DNA of 64,000 nt, taken from contig CP060763.1 of NCBI GenBank assembly GCA_023205875.1, forward strand, positions 620,001 to 684,000, read 5' to 3'. Both the position numbers and the translations under genes were made by a program. The notes under the pieces are model-generated. The model saw nothing but the letters and a program-made list of their open reading frames with translations. It searched no databases and had not been told where the DNA came from. Numbering within the stretch: position 1 is the first letter of the stretch; every line of letters starts with the position of its first letter. Below, piece after piece: positions 47,996 through 55,396 of the stretch. This DNA comes from Chloropicon primus. Its lineage: Eukaryota; Chlorophyta; Chloropicophyceae; Chloropicales; Chloropicaceae.

Positions 47996-50900
47996 CTATT
48001 GGATGAGGTACTTTGCTTTCAAGTTGTTGAAATGCTCCTCATCGTCCTGGTCCTCGCAGATGGGGTCTTCCCTCTCTTCGTTCATCTCGCAGAACCAGGG
48101 CATCTCCTCCCCCTCCGGGGTCGCTTGAAGCCTCTGGTGCTCCTCGAAACTCACGAGCCTCCACTTGTTGCACTTGCTGCACTCCACCCAAGGCAGCTCG
48201 TCATTGTATTTGCTTCTCAGCGCGACCAGGAGCGGCTCGCACCTCTCCTGGGCCTCGATGATGCCGCTCGCGTATCTTGCTATCCTCAAGTTGATCAAAA
48301 TTTGCAAGAACTCGGCCTGCTGCGCCAGGTTGGGGTTCTTCTGCAAGCCTCCCGAGTCGGGGTCGTTGTACGCCCTGGCGTTCTCCACCAACCTCGTGAT
48401 GTCAGCCTGGTAGCCCATCCAAGACGTGTACTGGTTCTTGTGCAGGTGCTTCGATATCTCGCCCAGGGTTATCTGCTCGTGCACAAAGTCTTCGTAGTCC
48501 TTGATCTTCGAAACGTCCACCTTGGTCGCAAATGGCTTGGATATCGGCATCTTGCGAATTGGCATGTGAATCTTTTCCTTGATCAAGCGATTCAGCCTTT
48601 GGACGGGGCTCAGCTTCTTCTTCTTCGTCGACTTTTTCGACACTTTGAGCTTGAACTTCCCCGTCCCCGTCCCCTCCGCCTTCAGCTTCAGCTTCGTGGT
48701 GCCAGACGCACCTGCTCCAGAGGGCCCTGCAGCGGCCGCTGAGATTTCGACCTTCTCCCCGGCGTCCTTCATGAGCATGAGCTGCTTCTTTTGCTTGATG
48801 ATGCGCTTCTTCAGCTTCAGGTGTCTATCCTGCAGCTTTTTGCGCTCCTTGGTGAGGTTGATCACCCCCCCTCCCTCCCCAACTCCTCCGAAGTTGGCCC
48901 TCGCCAGCCTCAGGGTCTCGATCTGGTGGGGGTCAGTGATGATGACCTCCTCAGTCTCCATCGTGCCGTCATCCATGACCCTCTTGAAGATCCTCCTCAG
49001 CCTTCTCTTCGGAGCGGCGTTCTTGGGCTTCTCCTTCTCTTTCGCTGCCCCCTTCTCCTTCCCCTTCTTCTTCTTCTCCCCAAACAAGCCTTCCTCTTTC
49101 AGCCGCTTCATCTCTTCCTTGTCTTCCTCCAGGAGCTCGGCCTCCGTCTTCCCGTTCTCGTCCTCTTCCTCGTCGTCATCGTCGTCCAGCATGTTCTCCA
49201 GCTCGTTCGCCAGGTCGTCCCCTTCCTCCTCCTCGCCATCGACTTCCATCTTGTCAGGCTCTTCCTCCTGAGCTTCCGACAATGCAAGGACTTGCTTGTT
49301 GAAGACGTCTTGGCACTTGGCCTGGTAGATCCGCTGGGATTCGGCCGCCGACTGCCTGTGGCTCCTTGCAAAGCCCCCGTACTTGTCTCCCAGCTTGCTA
49401 CCGTCGGCCTGCGCCGCAGAGGAGAGCCTCTGGATCAGATTGATTCTGTTCCACCTGGTCAGGAGCTTGATCTCTTCCTTGGGAACTCCGAGAGATTTCA
49501 GGATCTCCTCCGCTTTTCCCATCGAAAGCCTTCTTAAGTCAGTCTTGGTTCCCGCGATTACGGTGGGTTTCTTCGTCCCTTCGCTCACACCCATGCCCCT
49601 GCCGTGGGTTTTCACAAAAGAGATGCACCTTCCCCTTCCAGAAGGGTCCCCGAGCCCATTGATAGTGAACGCGCCACGCCCGTCCTTCATCACATCCAGG
49701 AAATTCGTGACCATGGCCCAGCTTGCGACTTGTATCATCTGCTCAATGAACTTGGCAGCTGCTCTGGCCTGCTCCCCGCCAGGCAGCAACTCCGTTGCCA
49801 GCTTCAACCTCTCGTTGGAAACGCGAAGCAGCTCGTGCCTTTTCATGCCCAGCATGGCGTACCTTTCCTGAGAGGACCTCATGCTCTCATAGGCGCACAC
49901 CATCTCAGGGGTAAGTCGGTGCCTCAACTCCACCTCCTCGGGAATTCTTGCTCCTGGCTTCAAGCTCCACCTTCCATCGGCCTGCGCTTGGTTGACCGGA
50001 ACACAGTTGCAGAGATTCCTCAGCCTGTTTCTGATCAGCTGCTCGCTGTTGTTTGGAAACAGGAATTTCAGGCCCTGGACTTGAAGCTCCGGAAGGACGT
50101 TTCTGCCCGCGGCCTGCTCTTTGATCTTCTTCTTCAGCGTTCGGAAGACGTAGTCCTGGAACCTCTTCTCCTCGAACTCCCGGATCTGGACAGACCCTGG
50201 CCAAGGCGTCTTCACTCTTGGCTCCTGCTGACCGATTGCCAGGGTACCCGTCACCTCTCGGATCATCCATCTGCCCAGGCTCGATCTGATGAGCAAAAAG
50301 TCCGTGGACTGCACTGGGTGGTAAAACGCGGGGGCCCGGAAAAGGTTGCAGTCCACACCGAGCATGTGCTGCCCCTTCATCACATCACCAAGGAAGGGCG
50401 GGTCGTCCGTGTCTTCCAGGGGGATGACCCTGCCGTACTTGCCCCAGCTCCCGTCTTGCGGTGGCCGGACCTTTGGAACCTTCAGGCTCTTCCAAGTCTC
50501 GTCTCGCTTGTCTTGCTTCCTGTAGAAAGACAGGAGTCTCATGCCCATTCCTTGGTTGCTCAAAAGCAGCGGGTGCTCTTCAACGTACTCGAAGAGAAAC
50601 AGGTGCCCGTCCCGAATGGAGAGGTCCCTCATGCTCTTGAATGCTCCCGGAGGTCGGTGGGGCTCCTTGAACTCCTTGTAATTGGTGTTCGGAATCAGAG
50701 TGACCTTGTTGGTGATGATCCAGAAGGTGATGTCGCCTTTCAGCTGCAAACCAGTGTCGCCCTCCCCCAGAAGGCTCTGCGACTTCAGGGGCTTCATCTT
50801 CTTCATCGCAGATATCATCAGCTTCGGCCTCTCCATCTTGAACGCCTTCTGGAGCCTTGGCTGAAGCTGCTTTGCGGTCTTCCACAGGTCCTCCACGGTG

Positions 50901-52381
50901 GTCGCATTCGCAACAAATGCTTGTGGGATGCTATAGTCGTAACCCACGAGGGACCGAAGCCTCGCATTCACGTGGTAAGAGCCGTGGAACTTCAAAGCCG
51001 GCGACTGCGCTGGGGCGTTCTTCTTCGGAATAAACGAACCCGAGGGCCTATGCAAGCACCTCAGCTCTTGCTTCGTCATCGTCTCCGTGAGCCTAAGGCT
51101 GATCATTTTCAGGGCCGGGGCCGAGTGCCTGGCCTTCTGGCTCAAGTTGGACTTGGTAGAGTTATTCGCTTGCTTCTTCTTGTCGATGTAGTACTCGTCA
51201 TTCGAAAGCGCCGCCCAATCAAAACCAGCTCCGCCTTCCCTCGAATTCGGCCCTTGGTTCCCTGCCTCGCCGATCTCCTCGATGATGACGCTTGGATCTT
51301 CCAGGTCGAGGCACACGATGGTATGGCGGTCCTTCGTCTGGCGATTCAGGTTATCCTCCTCGCTGTCCCACCTGATCTCCGCCTCCCACTTGTTGTTCTC
51401 CACTGGGGGGTGCCATATCGGGGCCAGGAAATCGTCCTGGGACCCTGGATCCCCTGCCTCCGCTGACGGCCCCCTTTCACCCGAGTCGCTCTCGTCCCAG
51501 TCCACCCCCTTCTCCCAATTCTCGTTCAGCACCGGCTGAAACGAAGCAAAGGAGGTGGAGTTGCTAGAATTGTTGTAAAGGTTAAAGAACGTCCCCGTCC
51601 CGGTGAGGTTCGACGCCTCTTCCGTCATGGACTGGGCCTTCTCTCGGAACGCTTCCATGAGCGGCACGCCTGGCCTGAACCTGCTGTAGGTGTGGTCCCC
51701 CTGGTCCTGCTCAAAGGTCGTCGCCGCGACTCCGTCCATGGCCGTCTCGAATGCGTCCTCCTGCGTCAGGGAGCCAGCTGAGCCGTCGCCCCCGTCCTCT
51801 GACCTTCTCGAGAGCCTTAGCTCCATCTCCTCCTCCATGGAAGCCCTGTCGACCTTGAGCAGACTCAACAGGTCGTCGCCCTCCACCTCCGACCGTATCG
51901 GCAGCTTTGGAGGCTCCCTGAATGACAGCCTCTTTTTCCTCTTCAGGCTGGGTTGCTTCCGGGCGCTGTCCGCGGCAGGCTGCGCTGGCCTGCTCGGCTT
52001 AGCCGCAGGCTTCGGCCTCGCCGCCACGTGCGCCTCCTCCTCGCCGTCCGCCTCCTCCATGTCGTAATCCTCGTCCTCGTCGAGTTCCGCACCTCTGGCC
52101 GCCTTGTGCCTCTCCAAGGCCGCCGTGTCCGCCACGGGGGCGCCATAGTCCAAGCTCGAGTGGCCTGCCCTCGCACCCCCGCTCGTCCCAGCCTTGCTCC
52201 CGCTCGCCCTCCCCCCCCTCTTCTCCTCCGCGATGGGTTCGATCCTCCCGTCGAGTGCATCGATGTTCTCCTTCGCTTCCTCCTCCAGGTAGTCCTCATC
52301 CAGCTTCCCCTTCTTGTCCACGTTCCCGAACATGAACCCCACCATCTTCTGGCCTCCACCTCCATCCCCCTTGCCACCCAT
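47996..52381 (-). CDS. TAF1: TFIID subunit TAF1 with bromodomain and C-terminal CW zinc finger
   Basis: 1461 residues, single exon. The N-terminal GFMFGNVDKKGKLDEDYL is the TBP-binding TAND1-like block of plant TAF1. The central DUF3591/HAT-like region includes PLKSQSLLGEGDTGL, ITFWIITNKVTLIPNTNYKE and LIRSSLGRWMIREV (TAF7-binding winged helix). An acidic stretch, a CCHC-type knuckle position and a bromodomain follow (about 1300-1390, acetyl-lysine Asn in ARAYNDPDSG). After the bromodomain is a CW-type zinc finger (about 1398-1447): Cys1401, 1404, 1431 and 1442, and Trp1398, 1407 and 1429, in WVECSKCNKWR and PWFCEMN. TAF1 is the TFIID scaffold. A CW domain, an H3K4-methyl reader, is not part of animal, yeast or land-plant TAF1. 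Confidence 0.95.
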   Translation of the reverse strand: MGGKGDGGGGQKMVGFMFGNVDKKGKLDEDYLEEEAKENIDALDGRIEPIAEEKRGGRASGSKAGTSGGARAGHSSLDYGAPVADTAALERHKAARGAELDEDEDYDMEEADGEEEAHVAARPKPAAKPSRPAQPAADSARKQPSLKRKKRLSFREPPKLPIRSEVEGDDLLSLLKVDRASMEEEMELRLSRRSEDGGDGSAGSLTQEDAFETAMDGVAATTFEQDQGDHTYSRFRPGVPLMEAFREKAQSMTEEASNLTGTGTFFNLYNNSSNSTSFASFQPVLNENWEKGVDWDESDSGERGPSAEAGDPGSQDDFLAPIWHPPVENNKWEAEIRWDSEEDNLNRQTKDRHTIVCLDLEDPSVIIEEIGEAGNQGPNSREGGAGFDWAALSNDEYYIDKKKQANNSTKSNLSQKARHSAPALKMISLRLTETMTKQELRCLHRPSGSFIPKKNAPAQSPALKFHGSYHVNARLRSLVGYDYSIPQAFVANATTVEDLWKTAKQLQPRLQKAFKMERPKLMISAMKKMKPLKSQSLLGEGDTGLQLKGDITFWIITNKVTLIPNTNYKEFKEPHRPPGAFKSMRDLSIRDGHLFLFEYVEEHPLLLSNQGMGMRLLSFYRKQDKRDETWKSLKVPKVRPPQDGSWGKYGRVIPLEDTDDPPFLGDVMKGQHMLGVDCNLFRAPAFYHPVQSTDFLLIRSSLGRWMIREVTGTLAIGQQEPRVKTPWPGSVQIREFEEKRFQDYVFRTLKKKIKEQAAGRNVLPELQVQGLKFLFPNNSEQLIRNRLRNLCNCVPVNQAQADGRWSLKPGARIPEEVELRHRLTPEMVCAYESMRSSQERYAMLGMKRHELLRVSNERLKLATELLPGGEQARAAAKFIEQMIQVASWAMVTNFLDVMKDGRGAFTINGLGDPSGRGRCISFVKTHGRGMGVSEGTKKPTVIAGTKTDLRRLSMGKAEEILKSLGVPKEEIKLLTRWNRINLIQRLSSAAQADGSKLGDKYGGFARSHRQSAAESQRIYQAKCQDVFNKQVLALSEAQEEEPDKMEVDGEEEEGDDLANELENMLDDDDDEEEDENGKTEAELLEEDKEEMKRLKEEGLFGEKKKKGKEKGAAKEKEKPKNAAPKRRLRRIFKRVMDDGTMETEEVIITDPHQIETLRLARANFGGVGEGGGVINLTKERKKLQDRHLKLKKRIIKQKKQLMLMKDAGEKVEISAAAAGPSGAGASGTTKLKLKAEGTGTGKFKLKVSKKSTKKKKLSPVQRLNRLIKEKIHMPIRKMPISKPFATKVDVSKIKDYEDFVHEQITLGEISKHLHKNQYTSWMGYQADITRLVENARAYNDPDSGGLQKNPNLAQQAEFLQILINLRIARYASGIIEAQERCEPLLVALRSKYNDELPWVECSKCNKWRLVSFEEHQRLQATPEGEEMPWFCEMNEEREDPICEDQDDEEHFNNLKAKYLIQ

Positions 52382-52711
52382 CTTGCCACCCCTCTCTCCT
52401 CGTGCTCCCCCACCCCAAAAAACACAACTTCAATCACTGATAGAATCCTCCACACCACGCCATTCCTCTCCACCAAAGAGTCGAACGAAAGAGGCCGCGA
52501 CGCCGCTTCCGCGTGTCTATCCTCCCCCTCCCTCTCCCCTCCCCCCTCTCCCCGTCCTCCCGCTTCACCGAAACGAAACCCAACCCGATCACCGATCGAT
52601 CGCGCCCCCTCCCTTGAGAGTGAGGTGAGAGTCCTCGATCGATCGATCGATCGCACAGCAGGGCGGAGCGGCGAGGCGAGGGGGAGGAACCGAACCGGAA
52701 CCCTTTGGAGG
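52382..52711. promoter_or_regulatory. Divergent promoter region, TAF1 / FIST-LON gene
   Basis: 330 bp. A partial element B (B6, about 52470-52525, minus orientation) has the GCGGAAGC...CTTTCGTTCGA half intact. CGATCGATCG lies at 52593-52602 and (GATC)n at about 52635-52652, near the + gene start. Confidence 0.55.
52635..52652. repeat. (GATC)n tetranucleotide run
   Basis: CGATCGATCGATCGATCG in the promoter or leader of the FIST-LON gene, 60 bp before its ATG. Confidence 0.9.
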
Positions 52712-54364
52712 ATGAGAGGGGGAGGGGTGAGGACGGGAGGCCTTGGGGGGATGGCGCGGGCGGCACTGGAGGCGTCTTTCTTGGTCAGGTCGAGGTTGTA
52801 CTCTTCGACGACGGTCTATCGGACGCAAGGCAGTGGAGGGGGAACCCTCGGAGAGGATTTGAAAGTGGCACTGCAGGGGTTCGCGAACAAAGGGAGAGGG
52901 AGCAAGGCGGGTGCCGGGTCGTTCAAACCCAAGTTCATTGTCGCGGTGGTGTCCAGCTACGGCAAGGACCTCACAGGTGAGATGGCGAATGGGTCTGAAT
53001 TGTTCTCGGGAGACGAGTTGGTGTTCCTCCGACTGAATGGACTCTGACACGCACGTTCATGTTGTTTTGTGTTTTGTGTTTTTGCTGTTGGATCCCCAGA
53101 GAAAGTGTTGGCCAAGGCGGTGAAGGAGGCCTCGGTGGGGTGTCCAATTGTGGGGTGCCAGGCCAAGGGCATCAGGGACATCAGGAGGCACAGGACCCGG
53201 GGTGGTGGTTTCGCGCAGCCGAGGGTCACGTGCTGGTCCATGCCGGTGTCCGTGGACGCCTTCGCGTTCTACCAGAAGCACACGAGCGTGCCCGACATGG
53301 AGAGGTGGAGCGGGAAATCCATGAAGGAACTCATCCTGGACAAGGACAAGAGGCCGTTCACCTTCACTTTCGGCAGCCCCGAGTTTGAGATCCAGGAGCT
53401 GGTCCAGAGGAACGCGAACCTGTTCAACAGCTCCGTGGGCGCGGTTCCTCGAGGCCCGGTGCAGGACCTTTACTTCGTTGCAAACGCCACCAACAACGGC
53501 GGCGGGGGGGAGGGGGTCCGGAAGGGCCGGGGGGGGAGGACTCACGTGGTGTCCGAGGACGGAATTGTGGGTTTGGGTCTCTCCGGGAACCTCAGGGATG
53601 GCTCGTGGTTGAACTTTGCGAGGCGAGTTCTGAGCTCCCACTGGTGGCACGACGTCAACGGGTGCCCCAAGACGGCCCAAGGCCTCTTCGTCCCGAACAA
53701 GGAGGTGGTTGGGAAGGCGAGGGACGTCTCCTCGAGGCACGTGCACAAGTACGCCATCAGTGACTTTGCTCATGGGATTCCCATGTTCCCGATCAACGGG
53801 GCGTGCCTCTACCCGGCGACGGAGATGCAGCTCAGAATCTTCGAGCCCAGGTACAAGGCCATGGTCAAGCAGTGCGTGGAGAACAAGGAGGTCTTCGGGT
53901 TCATCCCGAAGGACGACAAGAACAACAAGTTCGTGGACACGATAGGAACGATCGCTTACGTCAAGGAGATCATAGACATGAGCCCAGACGGGGAGAGCAC
54001 GATTGTCATCAAGGGTCTGAGGAGGTTCAAGTTCAAGAAAGGGTGCTCCTTGCGGACGCAGCCCGGTTCTTTTGGGTTGAACTACGCCGACATCCAGTTC
54101 TTCGATGACACCAGCGACGATTCTGACGACGAGACTTTTGCCACGACCGAGGGTTTCGGCACGGAGCTCCAGTTGCTGGCCGCCAAGGCGCAGAGGTTTC
54201 TAGGGGGGGACCAGCACCTGATGACCTCGGCTCATGACATGTCTTTTCTCCTGGCGGATGCCCTGCCGGCCCCGCAGCAGCTCAAGATGAGGTGGCTCAA
54301 ATCCATGTCGACCGCCGACCGGTTGAACGAGACGATCGAGTTCCTGAGCAACTACAAGAGGTGA
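52712..54364 (+). CDS. Organelle-targeted FIST-like / LON substrate-binding domain protein, one intron
   Basis: Exon 1 is 52712-52976 and exon 2 is 53100-54364; the GT-AG intron (52977-53099, phase 1) has a T-rich 3' end. The product is 509 residues. An Arg/Ala/Ser-rich N-terminus (MRGGGVRTGGLGGMARAAL) suggests organelle targeting. Residues about 60-270 (FIVAVVSSYGKDL, GCPIVGCQAKGI, FTFGSPEFEIQELVQRN, GIVGLGLSGNL) follow the FIST_N pattern of ligand-sensing proteins. The C-terminal half is a LON substrate-binding domain (IPMFPINGACLYPATEMQLRIFEPRYKAM) with no protease or ATPase domain. The LON-like call is firm and the FIST call moderate. No function is assigned. Confidence 0.78.
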
Positions 54365-54423
54365 AAAGATGAGGGCGGAGAGGAGAAAGAAAAGAAAGGG
54401 GGGCGATGCTGTGTGCGCTCGAC

Positions 54424-54428
54424 TGTAA
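54424..54428 (+). terminator. TGTAA poly(A) signal, FIST-LON gene
   Basis: TGTAA 60 nt after the stop codon, followed by ATACAATTTTTT, in the 103-bp convergent gap with VPS25. Confidence 0.5.
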
Positions 54429-54467
54429 TACAATTTTTTAAGGTTTCAACCTTAGCTCTGCGGGCCG

Positions 54468-55034
54468 CTATAAAAATTTGACGCCTTGGTCGTCCTGGTC
54501 GCTTCCTTGGAACAACATGACTTTCTTTTGCTTCTCCAGCCTCTTGAGGACCTTCTCCATGAGGCCCTTGGTCATCCCGTGAAACTCCTCCGTCGCGAGC
54601 TCCCCGCTGGTGCAGAGCTCATCCACCGTGAGCACGTCCTCCCTCCTCCCCGTGCGGTGAGCCCAGTCCAGCAGGTAGGCCTCCCACTCGCTCAGAGACT
54701 TCCACAGCAGGTGCACCCTCCCACCTCCGCCTCCAGCCTTCTCGCACAACCCCCGCTCCGTCAGGTTCTCCACGATGGCCTGCCTCGCCGTCTCGTTCAG
54801 CGCCCTCTGGATGGCCTTGTTCTCGAACAGGGCGAAGGTTTTCGGGTCGAACTCGAACACGCGTTCGCTCCTGGCGTACTTGACGATCAGGTCCCTCCAC
54901 GAGGCCAACTGCTTCTCCCTCGTCTCCTTCACCGGCTGAAGGGTAAAGAACGGTGGGTAGGAGTAAATCTCGGGGAACTCGAAAGCCCCGCCAGCGCCGC
55001 CGCTGCTGCTTGTGAAAAAACTCGAGTCCACCAT
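54468..55034 (-). CDS. VPS25: ESCRT-II subunit VPS25
   Basis: 188 residues, the family's usual length. The N-terminal FEFPEIYSYPPFFTLQPV contains the PPFF-type sequence that docks onto VPS22/VPS36. Two winged helices follow, with REKQLASWRDLIVKY, and TVDELCTSGELATEEFHGM in WH2, the face that binds VPS20. It works in multivesicular body sorting as the two-copy arm of ESCRT-II. Its ATG is only 13 bp after the stop of bL33m on the same strand, leaving no room for a separate promoter. Confidence 0.96.
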   Translation of the reverse strand: MVDSSFFTSSSGGAGGAFEFPEIYSYPPFFTLQPVKETREKQLASWRDLIVKYARSERVFEFDPKTFALFENKAIQRALNETARQAIVENLTERGLCEKAGGGGGRVHLLWKSLSEWEAYLLDWAHRTGRREDVLTVDELCTSGELATEEFHGMTKGLMEKVLKRLEKQKKVMLFQGSDQDDQGVKFL

Positions 55035-55047
55035 ATCCTCGAGAGGC

Positions 55048-55221
55048 CTACTTCATCTTCTTTTCCGTGAAGAGGACGTGCTTGTTGACCACAGGATCGA
55101 ACTTGATCAGTTGAAGCTTTCTCTGTCCCCAGGTCCTTGGGTTTTTCTTCTTGACGTAAAAGAACCCCGTTCCTGCAGCGGATACCAAACGAACCAAGAC
55201 AGCGACTCCCTTCTTCGCCAT
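55048..55221 (-). CDS. MRPL33: Mitochondrial ribosomal protein bL33 (bL33m), 57 aa
   Basis: 57 residues, ATG at 55221 and TAG at 55048-55050. The sequence runs [20 protein letters not shown] and later [17 protein letters not shown] before TEKKMK. This closely follows human MRPL33 (LVRMVSEAGTGF ... [22 protein letters not shown]). bL33 sits near the E site of the large subunit. Mitochondrial rather than plastid form is inferred because the two-cysteine pairs and plastid-type sequence are absent. It lies directly upstream of VPS25 on the same strand; together they may form one transcript. Confidence 0.93.
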   Translation of the reverse strand: MAKKGVAVLVRLVSAAGTGFFYVKKKNPRTWGQRKLQLIKFDPVVNKHVLFTEKKMK

Positions 55222-55396
55222 TCTCCCTTCGTCCCTCGCTACAGCGCCGCGGTGCCCTTCCCGTCCCGTCCTCTCAGTTCCCTACCGTCAGTCGGCGGTT
55301 GAATGATCCGGAGGAGGCGAGGCAACCTGCAGGGGGATGATGGATGCAGCCAGGATGGACGATGGCGATGGGATGAATACGGTAGTAGTCCTCAAT

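Noticed and set aside
49604-51466. 620-codon open frame on + opposite TAF1
   Set aside because: Reverse-strand shadow of TAF1, which has unmistakable domains.
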